Of a stretch of DNA of 64,000 nt, positions 1 through 8,585 are shown piece after piece. A model generated the notes under the pieces. The model ran no database searches, was not told where the DNA came from, and worked only from the letters and a program-made list of their open reading frames with translations. Source of the DNA: Mucilaginibacter tundrae (GTDB lineage Bacteria; Bacteroidota; Bacteroidia; Sphingobacteriales; Sphingobacteriaceae); contig NZ_JACCBZ010000005.1 in the NCBI RefSeq assembly GCF_013408825.1, positions 1 to 64,000 of the forward strand. The letters are read 5' to 3'. Every line of letters starts with the position of its first letter. Position 1 is the stretch's first letter. The position numbers were made by a program, and so were the translations under genes.

Positions 1-2
1 CA

Positions 3-263
3 GCGTTTAAAGCTTATATAGGATCTAATACATATTCAGGGTTAAAAAGAACTACAAATTTATTTGTATGTAGTATTTATAAGCACAACGGGGTTGATTA
101 CTTCGGCATAACTGGTAATTTCTTTGAATTAAAGAAGCAGCAGGTTCAAATATCGGATAGTGAAAAACAAAGGATTATAGATAGTGCTAATATGAGTGAT
201 AGTTCGAGGATGAAAGAATATACCCCGCCTTTGCCTAAAGGATATACGGCAGTTAAGAATTAA
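3..263 (+). CDS. C-terminal end of an unrecognised protein (partial, 5' end outside window)
   Basis: The frame starting at base 3 is open for 86 codons to the TAA at 261-263, and no start codon is needed because the window begins inside the gene. The visible part contains a stretch like SIYKHNGVDYFGITGNFFEL, then a polar, lysine-rich tail ending PPLPKGYTAVKN. I do not recognise a family. It is AT-rich, like the next gene 20 bp downstream on the same strand, so the two may be co-transcribed and part of an accessory segment to the left. Coding status is inferred from the open frame and the protein-like composition. Confidence 0.55.
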   Translation, partial: AFKAYIGSNTYSGLKRTTNLFVCSIYKHNGVDYFGITGNFFELKKQQVQISDSEKQRIIDSANMSDSSRMKEYTPPLPKGYTAVKN

Positions 264-283
264 TTATTTATGTTAGCTAAACT

Positions 284-781
284 ATGATTAAAGATTCATC
301 CGGTTTATATTTTACCGTATTAGAAAGATTATATAATAACGGTATCGGTTGTGAAACTGAAATAGCAGATATGTTCTCTAATATAAAAAGTGAGTTATCT
401 TATTCTATAGAACAGCAGATAATAGACTTTCTTAGCCTGCTAAAGAAAAATAAACATATTTTCTTTAGCAGGCATTACGCTGAAGAAAGGGAGGCTTGGG
501 TTATAAAAGCCTCAATAACTATATTAGGATTTGAGTATTATAGAAAATATATTTTGGATAAATCGACCATAAAAAGCCTTAAAAATCAAAGAATTTTCAA
601 TATAATAACTTGTACCACTGCGTTAATAGCTGTTTCTACAACAATTTATACCACAACCCAAAATACTGACCTAAATCAAAAATTGAAAGACCTAAATAAG
701 CAAGTACAACAAATGAAATCATCGGCACACACACCTTATCCCACTCATAAAATTGTCGATACCACTTTAAAAAATCATTAA
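284..781 (+). CDS. Unrecognised single-pass membrane protein with coiled-coil tail
   Basis: A 165-residue protein. The N-terminal ~95 residues are soluble and charged and look like a small alpha-helical domain. One hydrophobic segment lies at about residues 103-122 (IITCTTALIAVSTTIYTTT) and is followed by a short coiled-coil-like stretch (LNQKLKDLNKQVQQMK) and a polar tail. This layout suggests a membrane-anchored protein with the N-terminal domain in the cytoplasm. I recognise no family. It is AT-rich, follows the partial gene by 20 bp, and is convergent with the core-like genes that begin at 844. It could be accessory. Confidence 0.7.
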   Translation: MIKDSSGLYFTVLERLYNNGIGCETEIADMFSNIKSELSYSIEQQIIDFLSLLKKNKHIFFSRHYAEEREAWVIKASITILGFEYYRKYILDKSTIKSLKNQRIFNIITCTTALIAVSTTIYTTTQNTDLNQKLKDLNKQVQQMKSSAHTPYPTHKIVDTTLKNH

Positions 782-843
782 AACTGTTCAGAAGGTATAT
801 ATGCCCTCGAGAGGGGAATTTAAAAAATCACCCTTAAATCCTC

Positions 844-1269
844 TTAATCTTTCACGTAAGGGAAAAATACAAAGTTGGCGCCTTCGGGTACTATTACAAA
901 TACGCACATAAAATCTTCGGGCTTTTTGTAGGTATCGATAAAACGCTGCTTTAATTCTTTTTTGATGATGCCACGTTCCATGAACTCTTCCAGGGTGGAG
1001 GCGTTGATGCTCCAGTCGCTGTTGATGTCGTCCTTATCTAGGATCATCTCGCCAAGGGCAACTTCATGCTGATGAGCTACGAAGATGGGATATCTGGATA
1101 ATCCTTCAACCATAATTTCAATGGCTACTTCGCGGATTGATTCGTTAAACAGCTTCAAATCTATCTCAAGACTTAAAAGCGGGCTTTCCTTATCTTTTCC
1201 ATTGTTATCGTTTAGCAGTTCTTCGGGTTCCATATTATGTTTGTCTGAACCATGATTATGGGGATTCAT
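844..1269 (-). CDS. Conserved hypothetical acidic protein
   Basis: A 141-residue protein. The first ~28 residues are low-complexity and rich in His, Asn and acidic residues. A compact alpha/beta domain follows, with a hydrophobic C-terminal strand (FMCVFVIVPEGANFVFFPYV). No catalytic motif is visible. It lies 21 bp downstream of rlmD on the same strand and is probably its operon partner. I do not know its function; it resembles Bacteroidota-restricted hypothetical proteins found next to rlmD, which is an impression and not a search result. Confidence 0.75.
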   Translation of the reverse strand: MNPHNHGSDKHNMEPEELLNDNNGKDKESPLLSLEIDLKLFNESIREVAIEIMVEGLSRYPIFVAHQHEVALGEMILDKDDINSDWSINASTLEEFMERGIIKKELKQRFIDTYKKPEDFMCVFVIVPEGANFVFFPYVKD

Positions 1270-1290
1270 GGATTTCCTTTATTATCTAAT

Positions 1291-2730
1291 CTAACTATTT
1301 CTAAGCACTAACAATACCACATTTTCTACGTGCTGGGTATGTGGGAACATATCAACTGGTTGTATTTTTGCCGTGTCGTATTTCTCTTTTAATACCAGCA
1401 AATCGCGGGCTTGTGTGGCGGCGTTGCAGCTTACGTATACAATTTTTGGTGCTTCAATTTCCATCAGGCGGGCCACTACATCGGGGTGCATGCCTGCGCG
1501 CGGTGGGTCGGTGATGATGACATCGGGCTTGCCGTGTTCGGCAATAAAATCGGGCACTAAAACATCTTTCATATCACCAGCGTAAAATTTGGTATTGGTG
1601 ATGTTGTTAATGGCGGAGTTTATTTTGGCATCCTCAATAGCGGTTGGCACGTATTCAACCCCAACCACTTCTTTCACCTGCCCGGCTATAAAGTTGGCTA
1701 TTGTTCCGGCTCCGGTGTATAGATCATAAACCAGTTCGTTACCGGTGAAGCCTGCAAAATCGCGGGTTATCTCGTACAGGCGGTGCGCCTGGGCTGAGTT
1801 GGTTTGGTAAAACGACTTGGCGCCTATGCGGAAACGGACAGCATTCCCGCCTTCGCGGCGGACAGGCATTTCTTCGTGAATATATTCCGGGCCTCTGAAG
1901 GCGATAACCTCCTGATCGAAAATGGTGTCGTTCTTTTTTTGGTTAACGATGTAGAGAAGCGATGTGATCTGTAAAAAAGTATCGCCAATAAAATTCATCA
2001 GCTTGCTGATCTCTTCATCGGTAGGGTAGGCGAAAACCACGATCACCATCAGCTCGCCGGTTGATGAGGTGCGGATGATGAGGTTACGCAATGCCCCCGC
2101 GTGGCCTTTCAAATCGTAATAAGAATAGCCCTCGCGTTTAGCAAACTCATCAATACTGTTGCGGATAGCGTTTGATGGATCGGCCTGTAAATAGCAGTGG
2201 TGAACATCCAGAATTTTATCAAATCTGCCGGGGATGTGGAAGCCTAATGCATCCATATTTATGTTGTCCTCAGGTTTGGCTTCGCCATCCATCAGCCAGC
2301 GTTTGTTACTGAAGGTAAACTCCAGTTTATTACGGTAATATTTATCCTCCGGCGAAGCCACAATGGGTAACATCCCGGTTATATCAATTTTAGCGAGGCG
2401 GGTTAACGCGTCTTCAACCGATTTTTGTTTGAATTTTAACTGGGCGTCATAAGTCATGTGCTGCCATTTACAGCCGCCACAGGTGCCAAAATGCTCGCAG
2501 AAAGCCTGCACCCGGTATTCAGATGCTTTTTTGAGGTTGAGGATACGGCCTTCGCCGAAATTCTTTTTGCTGCGATAAACCAACACATCGGCAATATCGC
2601 CCGGGATGGCTTTCTCTACAAAAAGTACAAATTCATCGGTTTTACCTACGCCTTTGCCCTCTTCGGCTATGTCGATTATCTCAACGTCCTCAAAAATTTT
2701 ATCGGGTTTGTTTTTGTTACCTCTGCTCAT
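1291..2730 (-). CDS. rlmD: 23S rRNA (uracil-5-)-methyltransferase RlmD/RumA
   Basis: A 479-residue SAM-dependent RNA methyltransferase of the RumA/TrmA family, which makes m5U in 23S rRNA. An N-terminal TRAM-like RNA-binding domain covers about residues 1-65. The iron-sulfur cluster cysteines are C78, C84 and C87 in CEHFGTCGGCKWQHM, with a fourth near residue 179 (HHCYLQ). The C-terminal Rossmann domain has the SAM loop DLYTGAGTIANF, the DPPRAGMHPDVV motif, and the nucleophile C435 in VYVSCNAATQARDL. Length is normal for the family. Confusion with the RlmC or TrmA branch is possible because the three are close paralogs. The gene reads towards the 844-1269 gene. Confidence 0.93.
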   Translation of the reverse strand: MSRGNKNKPDKIFEDVEIIDIAEEGKGVGKTDEFVLFVEKAIPGDIADVLVYRSKKNFGEGRILNLKKASEYRVQAFCEHFGTCGGCKWQHMTYDAQLKFKQKSVEDALTRLAKIDITGMLPIVASPEDKYYRNKLEFTFSNKRWLMDGEAKPEDNINMDALGFHIPGRFDKILDVHHCYLQADPSNAIRNSIDEFAKREGYSYYDLKGHAGALRNLIIRTSSTGELMVIVVFAYPTDEEISKLMNFIGDTFLQITSLLYIVNQKKNDTIFDQEVIAFRGPEYIHEEMPVRREGGNAVRFRIGAKSFYQTNSAQAHRLYEITRDFAGFTGNELVYDLYTGAGTIANFIAGQVKEVVGVEYVPTAIEDAKINSAINNITNTKFYAGDMKDVLVPDFIAEHGKPDVIITDPPRAGMHPDVVARLMEIEAPKIVYVSCNAATQARDLLVLKEKYDTAKIQPVDMFPHTQHVENVVLLVLRNS

Positions 2731-2943
2731 AAAGCTGCAAAGGTAATATTTTGATATTGATTTCGGATTTGTGAATTGATTAGTGGACGGGTATATGCTC
2801 CTACGTTATAAGTTCCAGCTTAAATAAGCGATTGGTATAAGTAATGGTATGGCTTTTGCTGATAATTGTTTGAACTATTAGCAGCGTCCTCCCATTCTTA
2901 TTCCGTTACTTGTCTTGGTTCAGTATATTTTAGTGCGGAAATT

Positions 2944-3249
2944 ATGCTCTCCTTAACTTATTTTTTATTGCCCGGCCAAACCCGGGATGTTATTGTACAT
3001 GGTGAAACCGGGGTTAAGGTAAACGTTTTCAGGATTGAGAAGGAGCAGTTTGTTCCTCTTATAGACGAACTGCATGTTTTTGGGCGAAATACGAGAGAAT
3101 GGATTGCTTTTGAAACGGCAGGTTGGGACGATAAAAAGCTGGACATAATGAGCGGCGCTATACTTTGGTACACTGAATACAAAGATTGTAAGGATATGCA
3201 ATTAACTTTTACAGATCCAAGGGAGATGTACAGGGTTGCCAGTAATTAA
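2944..3249 (+). CDS. Small hypothetical protein
   Basis: The frame is open from a TTG at 2866, but the first ATG at 2944 (MLSLTYFLLPGQTRDVIVHG) is the more natural start and gives 101 residues. The protein mixes beta-like segments with acidic residues (HVFGRNTREWIAFETAGWDD) and has no clear signal peptide or membrane helix. It ends 8 bp before the convergent gene at 3258-3599. I recognise no family. Minus-strand open frames over the same bases look less protein-like. Confidence 0.55.
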   Translation: MLSLTYFLLPGQTRDVIVHGETGVKVNVFRIEKEQFVPLIDELHVFGRNTREWIAFETAGWDDKKLDIMSGAILWYTEYKDCKDMQLTFTDPREMYRVASN

Positions 3250-3257
3250 ATCGCCGT

Positions 3258-3599
3258 TTAATTCAATTTCCAAAGGCCCGGATTATCGCGCAGGTGGCTT
3301 AGCTTTTCGATAAGTTCATTAACTTCTTCAGCTCTTAAATCGCGTTGGCCATCGGCAGTGTAAGAAAATAAATGCCCTGGTTTCTCAAAAGTTATGTATC
3401 CGTAATAATCAGGATCGGTATTTTTTTCGAGGTGTAGTGTACTCTCTTTGCTACGGCTTAATTGTGGCTCTTTTAAACCATTGTTAAAAAAAACACTATA
3501 TGTATAAGTGATTATAGCATGCCCATCCAAATGTGCTTGTGTATCTGGTATAATCATTAACCTTAATCCATTATCAATGGTTAAAAATATCGGTTTCAT
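3258..3599 (-). CDS. Small conserved protein, paralog of the 8276-8584 protein
   Basis: A 113-residue protein of unknown function that aligns along its whole length with the 102-residue product at 8276-8584. Shared signatures are SKESTLHLE versus SKEGTLHLE, DPDYYGYIT versus DPEYYGFLT, and FSYTADG versus FTYTADG, plus the N-terminal pattern of a hydrophobic strand and LMIIPDTQAHLDG. The C-terminus carries about ten extra residues. The shared motifs support both being real genes. The upstream sequence (3600-3700) is AT-rich and could hold the promoter. The function cannot be guessed from the motifs. Confidence 0.75.
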   Translation of the reverse strand: MKPIFLTIDNGLRLMIIPDTQAHLDGHAIITYTYSVFFNNGLKEPQLSRSKESTLHLEKNTDPDYYGYITFEKPGHLFSYTADGQRDLRAEEVNELIEKLSHLRDNPGLWKLN

Positions 3600-3858
3600 A
3601 TATTATTATTTATATCAATATATCAAAATATGTGCCGATGGATCGTTCCCTTTAGAATCATCCTTTCATCATGAAAAAAGATCCGTATCAATTTGATAGG
3701 CTTTAATAAGATGCCATTCCCCATGAAAAATAAAAACAGCTTTTTAAATGATTTAAAGGCACATTATTAAATATTTTTCATCACAGGCACTCTTTTGGTT
3801 CGTTGCCATTCTGTACCGGGAATAACCCTCCCGGCGATTAATAAATCAACAAAATAAA

Positions 3859-4407
3859 ATGGAAGATGAACGAATAATTGTAAGGTTAGCACAACCTTCA
3901 GACAATGTTTACGCACAACAAATTTCAGAAGAAACCGAACGCTCCGCAATTGCCAGGGGATCAGGTATATCCAAAAGATCATTAGCATCTATCATCGAAA
4001 AAATTAACGCCGGTAAGGCGGTTATGGCCGTATCCAATTGCGGTAACTGGGTTGGTTTTTCTTACATAGAAGTGTGGGACGGCGGCAAATTAGTTTCAAA
4101 CAGTGGTTTGATCGTATCGCCGGCTTATCGAGAAAGAGGTGTGGCTGCAGCTATAAAGGAACAAGTTTTTAACCTCTCGCGCGAGAAATATCCTGAAGCC
4201 GATATTTTCTCTATTACCTCCGGTTTGGCTATTATGAAGTTGAACACACGACTAGGATTTGAGCCGATAACTTATTCCGAGATCACGCATGACGAATCGT
4301 TTTGGGAGGGCTGTAAAAGCTGCGTGAACCACAACATCCTCGAAAGCAAAAACAGGTGTAATTGCCTGTGTACCGCTATGCTGTTTAAACCAATGAACCA
4401 TAATTAA
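3859..4407 (+). CDS. GNAT-family acetyltransferase with Cys-rich tail, arginine-pathway type
   Basis: A 182-residue GNAT N-acyltransferase. The acetyl-CoA loop is visible as PAYRERGVAAAIKEQ (the R/Q-x-x-G-x-G/A region), preceded by a central beta strand (NSGLIVSP). The C-terminal 45 residues carry five cysteines in a C-x2-C...C-x-C-x3-C pattern (GCKSCVNHN, RCNCLCTAM) that could bind a metal. In many Bacteroidota a GNAT protein of this kind opens the arginine cluster as a proposed N-acylglutamate synthase. Here it lies 18 bp before an ArgE-like deacylase, which supports an arginine-related role. The substrate is inferred. Confidence 0.8.
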   Translation: MEDERIIVRLAQPSDNVYAQQISEETERSAIARGSGISKRSLASIIEKINAGKAVMAVSNCGNWVGFSYIEVWDGGKLVSNSGLIVSPAYRERGVAAAIKEQVFNLSREKYPEADIFSITSGLAIMKLNTRLGFEPITYSEITHDESFWEGCKSCVNHNILESKNRCNCLCTAMLFKPMNHN

Positions 4408-4425
4408 TCTTTAAAAAATACCAAC

Positions 4426-5559
4426 ATGTCACTTCAATTAATTGACGAAATTTTAGAAGGCGATCAGCAATTGTCGCATCTTGCTGATGATGCCTTGATG
4501 CTTTTAAAACAATTGATCGCTACGCCTTCATTTAGTGGCGAGGAAGATAAAACCGCTGATTGGATACAGGCGTTTATGGAAAACAGGGACGTGAGCACCC
4601 ATCGGTTTAAAAATAATATCTGGGCGTTTAATAAATATTATGACCCGCAGAAGCCAACCATCCTGTTAAACTCGCACCACGATACCGTAAAACCCAACGA
4701 GGGTTATGCCCGCGACCCATACTCGGCCGATGTACATGATGGCAAGTTATATGGTTTGGGCAGTAATGATGCAGGTGGATGTTTGGTATCGTTACTAGCG
4801 GTATTCAGTTATTTTTATAACAGCGCTAACTTATGTTACAACCTGTGCTTCGCGGCTACTGCTGAAGAAGAAAATACAGGAGACAACGGATTAAAAGTTG
4901 TATTGCCAAAGCTTGGCCACATAGATTTTGCCATTGTTGGCGAACCTACCCAAATGCAGTTAGCAACTGCTGAAATGGGTTGTATGGTACTGGACTGCAC
5001 AGCACACGGTATAGCCGGCCACGCTGCCAGGAATGAGGGTGATAATGCCATTTATAAAGCAATAACAGATATCCAATGGTTTAGGTCGTTCCAATTTCCA
5101 AAACGTTCGGCTTTTATGGGGGATATAAAAATGACAGTTACCAAAATAAGTGCCGGTGTTCAACATAATATCATCCCTTCGGAATGCCATTTTACCGTTG
5201 ATGTGCGCCTAAATGATTGTTATAATGTGGGCGAGGTGTTAGCCATTATAAAAAACCATACCATGAGTGATGTATTCGCAAGGCCGGGGATTGTTAGGCC
5301 TTCCTGTATTGATCAGATCCACCCATTAGTTAGGGCAGGAATAGCGCTCGGAAGAAAAACTTATTTGTCGCCAACCAGTTCTGATCAAGGGTGGCTGGAT
5401 GTACCTTCATTAAAAATGGGCCCGGGCGATTCGGCACGCTCACATATGGCGAATGAATACATTTTTGTGAATGAAATTAAAGATGGCATAAATATATATA
5501 TCAACCTGCTAAAAAGCATGGTGTATTGTTTGATCCATAATCCGGAGAATAACGCTTAA
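4426..5559 (+). CDS. M20 family deacylase, acetyl/succinyl-ornithine deacetylase-like
   Basis: A 377-residue M20 metallopeptidase-family amidohydrolase. Metal and catalytic residues are recognisable: H84/H85-D86 in NSHHDTVKP, D115 in GSNDAGGC, E147-E149 in ATAEEENTG, E173 in VGEPT, and the late His in DSARSHMANEY. A lid domain lies between about residues 180 and 290. It matches ArgE-type enzymes that remove the N-acyl group from N-acylornithine; in Bacteroidota the acyl group can be succinyl. It follows the GNAT gene by 18 bp and very likely shares its transcript. argG, argC, argD, argF and argB are not nearby. A related M20 peptidase role cannot be excluded. Confidence 0.85.
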   Translation: MSLQLIDEILEGDQQLSHLADDALMLLKQLIATPSFSGEEDKTADWIQAFMENRDVSTHRFKNNIWAFNKYYDPQKPTILLNSHHDTVKPNEGYARDPYSADVHDGKLYGLGSNDAGGCLVSLLAVFSYFYNSANLCYNLCFAATAEEENTGDNGLKVVLPKLGHIDFAIVGEPTQMQLATAEMGCMVLDCTAHGIAGHAARNEGDNAIYKAITDIQWFRSFQFPKRSAFMGDIKMTVTKISAGVQHNIIPSECHFTVDVRLNDCYNVGEVLAIIKNHTMSDVFARPGIVRPSCIDQIHPLVRAGIALGRKTYLSPTSSDQGWLDVPSLKMGPGDSARSHMANEYIFVNEIKDGINIYINLLKSMVYCLIHNPENNA

Positions 5560-5731
5560 AAGGCGCACCGTTTATTAGCTGGTTTCAAAGCGTTAAAGTA
5601 GAAACAAATAAATTATTGTTGTTGGCGATACTTTTTGTTCGCCACAACCTGAGATAAGTTTAAACTGGTAAAACAAATTATATTTTTTTCAGTTTTATTT
5701 CTATTTTTCTGCTTGTTTACCGTGTATAACT

Positions 5732-8122
5732 ATGCCAGCCGACAACTCAAATTTAAATGAACTAAAAATTGCTGCCAGTGAACAACGTTTTAGGGCGTTG
5801 GTGACAGCTACCTCGGATGTTATTTATAGTTTAAGTGCCGACTGGGAGGTGATGCGGAAACTGGACGGCCGTGGCTTTTTAAAGGATACAAATGAGCCAA
5901 TAACAGGTTGGCGATCTCAAAATGTGTTCCCTGATGACCTGGAAAAAGTAAATAAGGCTATTGCCGAGGCCATAAAGGAAAAGAAGATATTTCAGATGGA
6001 ACACCGTGTATTGCGGGCAGATGGCACCCCCGGGTGGACGTTTTCGCGGGCGGTTCCCATTTTGGATGATAAAGGAGAAATTATAGAATGGTTCGGTGCT
6101 GCCAGCGACATTACAGAACGTAAACAGGCGGAAGAGGCATTACAGAAAACCAAAGAGCGATCTGAACAACAAAAAAGATTTTACGAAACAATTACTTCGG
6201 GCACTCCCGACCTGATGTATGTGTTTGACCTGCAATACCGTTTTACTTACGCGAATAACGCACTGCTAACGATGTGGGGTAAAACCTGGGATACTGCTAT
6301 TGGCAAAGGTTTATTGGAGAATGGCTACGAACCCTGGCATGCCGAAATGCATGAACGGGAGATTGACCAGGTAAAGGCGACCAAACAACCCATACGTGGC
6401 GAGGTGTCTTTTCCGCATGCTACTTTGGGTAAGCGGGTGTACGATTACATTTTTACGCCAATATTTAATGATCAGGGTGAGGTAGAAGCCGTAGCAGGAA
6501 CAACGCGTGATGTTACCGACCGCACGCAGTGGGAACAAAAATTAAAGCAAAGTTCAGAAGAATTACAAGCTATTAATGAAGAAATGGCCGCTACTAATGA
6601 GGAACTGGCTGCCTCAAACGAAGAATTAACCGCCACTAATGATGAACTGGCCTTTGTTAACCAACAACTGCGGGAAGCCCAGCAAAAAGTTGAGGAGGGA
6701 CAAACGGCACTCCGTTTAGCCATTGATGCAGCTGATTTTGGTACCTGGTTTATCCATTCGGTAACGCGGGAATTTATTACTAATGTCCGCCTCAAAGAAT
6801 TGTTTGGGTATTATCCTGATGAAGACCTATCCATTGAACAGGCGCTGGCGCAGATCACCGATGAATATCGCGGTTATGTGGCGACGAAGCTGGAGAACGC
6901 TATCTATCATAATGGCGATTACGATGTTACTTATCCGGTGATTGGCCTGCATGATAATCGCCTACGTTGGCTACGTGCCATTGGGAACCTGAAAGCTGAC
7001 CCGTCGGGCGCTTTTTCGGCTTTTACCGGGGTGGTTATGGATATCACCGACCAGTATTTAGCTGCTCAAAAAGTGGAGCGTGCCGAAGAAAGCCTGCGTA
7101 TGGCGGTTGATGCCGCCGGATTGGGAACCTATTATATTAATGCTACCGACCGGATATTTTACCCATCGCCAACCTTGAAAAAGTTTTTCGGCTTTAACCC
7201 TAATGAAGAGGTGCCTTATGAAGCCGCCATTAACCAGATCCACCCGGATTATCGCGAAAAGGCTGCCGACATGGTAGAAGCAGCCTTTACTAAGGGCGAA
7301 CGTTTTGATATGGAATACCCTGTGATCGGCTACCACGATGGAAATATCCGCTGGGTGCGCGGCATCGGTACCATGCAACATTATGATGGAAAAGATTTTT
7401 TTACCGGTGTATTGCATGATATTACGGAAAACAAGCAGGACGAAATGCGGAAGAATGATTTTATAGGGATGGTAAGCCATGAGCTTAAAACGCCACTTAC
7501 TTCGCTAAATGCCATTGTACAGGTTGCTAATGCCAAATTAAAAAACAGCGATGACCAGTTTTTGGCCGGGGCAATGAATAAAGCTAATATACAGGTTAAA
7601 CGGATGAGTGCTATGATCAACGGATTCCTGAATATTTCCCGCCTGGAGTCTGGCAAGATCCTGATAGAAAAAAGCGATTTCGATATAGAAGAACTGGTAC
7701 GGGAAATTACCGAGGAACAGGAGTTGAGTGTAACAAGCCATTATATCAGCCTTACTGAATGCGCTCCGATAACTGTTTATGCAGATAGGGATAAGATCAA
7801 TTCTGTAATTTCTAACCTGATCAATAATGCGGTTAAATATTCAGCTAAAGATACTGCGATAAGCATTTCCTGTACAGTTAACAAAAATGAAGTCACAATA
7901 AGTGTAAGAGACGAAGGTATTGGTATCAAACCCACGGATGCGGATAAAATATTTGACCGGTACTATCGTGTAGAGAGCAATAATACCCGCCACATCTCGG
8001 GGTTTGGTATAGGTTTATATCTAAGTGCCGAGATCATCCAACACCACGGCGGCCGAATCTGGTTGGAAAGCGAACCGGGCAAAGGCAGCACTTTTTATTT
8101 TACCTTGCCACTGAAGAATTAA
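5732..8122 (+). CDS. Multi-PAS sensor histidine kinase
   Basis: A 796-residue soluble sensor kinase without membrane helices. Four PAS/PAC units are visible: about 10-135 (ends GAASDITERK), 145-270 (ends AGTTRDVTDR), 330-450 and 450-575, the last two being a clear tandem duplication (RLAIDAADFGTW / RMAVDAAGLGTY). A heptad coiled coil built on EELxATN-like units lies at about 272-320. The HisKA phospho-accepting His is H583 in MVSHELKTPLTS. The ATPase domain shows the N box NLINNAVKYS, G1 DEGIGI and G2 GFGIGLYL. The C-terminus ends normally. No receiver domain is fused; the partner regulator is not adjacent. The signal sensed is unknown. Confidence 0.93.
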   Translation: MPADNSNLNELKIAASEQRFRALVTATSDVIYSLSADWEVMRKLDGRGFLKDTNEPITGWRSQNVFPDDLEKVNKAIAEAIKEKKIFQMEHRVLRADGTPGWTFSRAVPILDDKGEIIEWFGAASDITERKQAEEALQKTKERSEQQKRFYETITSGTPDLMYVFDLQYRFTYANNALLTMWGKTWDTAIGKGLLENGYEPWHAEMHEREIDQVKATKQPIRGEVSFPHATLGKRVYDYIFTPIFNDQGEVEAVAGTTRDVTDRTQWEQKLKQSSEELQAINEEMAATNEELAASNEELTATNDELAFVNQQLREAQQKVEEGQTALRLAIDAADFGTWFIHSVTREFITNVRLKELFGYYPDEDLSIEQALAQITDEYRGYVATKLENAIYHNGDYDVTYPVIGLHDNRLRWLRAIGNLKADPSGAFSAFTGVVMDITDQYLAAQKVERAEESLRMAVDAAGLGTYYINATDRIFYPSPTLKKFFGFNPNEEVPYEAAINQIHPDYREKAADMVEAAFTKGERFDMEYPVIGYHDGNIRWVRGIGTMQHYDGKDFFTGVLHDITENKQDEMRKNDFIGMVSHELKTPLTSLNAIVQVANAKLKNSDDQFLAGAMNKANIQVKRMSAMINGFLNISRLESGKILIEKSDFDIEELVREITEEQELSVTSHYISLTECAPITVYADRDKINSVISNLINNAVKYSAKDTAISISCTVNKNEVTISVRDEGIGIKPTDADKIFDRYYRVESNNTRHISGFGIGLYLSAEIIQHHGGRIWLESEPGKGSTFYFTLPLKN

Positions 8123-8223
8123 GGCGGGGAGATTTTCTTTCATTTTTAATTTGAATACTTCGCAAAAACTTAATCCCAGTGATGGTTTAATAACAAGGTG
8201 ACGCTTTAGTTACAAACAAAAAG

Positions 8224-8275
8224 GGAGTATGCCTGTAGTATTTAAATACTTACTTTCCGATACTCCTCTTTTTTT
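8224..8275 (+). terminator. Hairpin with T-run directly abutting the next start codon
   Basis: GGAGTAT at 8224-8230 pairs with ATACTCC at 8260-8266, and the loop contains a second palindrome (8237-8250). A run TCTTTTTTT then reaches 8275, so the ATG of the next gene follows at once. It looks like an intrinsic terminator for the kinase gene, or an attenuator for the small gene behind it. Confidence 0.6.
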
Positions 8276-8584
8276 ATGGCACCGTTATTTATCTCTTTAG
8301 GCAACTTGTTGCAACTCATGGTCATTCGTGACTCCGAAGCTCATTTAAACGGGCAATCCATTTTAACCAAAACGTATAGCATATTCGCGGATATGGCGCA
8401 GCGCGACCCGCGGCAAAGCAAAAGCAAAGAAGGTACCTTGCATTTGGAGCGAATTGATGACCCAGAGTATTATGGCTTTCTCACGAAGCAAATCTCCAAT
8501 TCATTGTTTACCTATACAGCTGATGGAAAAAAGCAATTGTCGGCAGATGAATTAGCGCAGGTTATAGAACAAATAGCAGATTGA
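8276..8584 (+). CDS. Small conserved protein, paralog of the 3258-3599 protein
   Basis: A 102-residue protein of unknown function, similar end to end to the 113-residue product encoded at 3258-3599. The N-termini align (MAPLFISLGNLLQLMVI and MKPIFLTIDNGLRLMII), which fixes this ATG even though it has no Shine-Dalgarno and sits directly behind a hairpin and T-run. Shared motifs are SKSKEGTLHLE, DPEYYGFLT and FTYTADG. It is followed after a single base by a histidine kinase gene, suggesting translational coupling and a link to signalling, which is inference. Confidence 0.8.
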   Translation: MAPLFISLGNLLQLMVIRDSEAHLNGQSILTKTYSIFADMAQRDPRQSKSKEGTLHLERIDDPEYYGFLTKQISNSLFTYTADGKKQLSADELAQVIEQIAD

Positions 8585-8585
8585 T

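Noticed and set aside
6472..6795. Ser-rich 107-codon minus-strand frame in the large kinase
   Set aside because: Shadow of the coiled-coil repeats (EELxATN) on the other strand.
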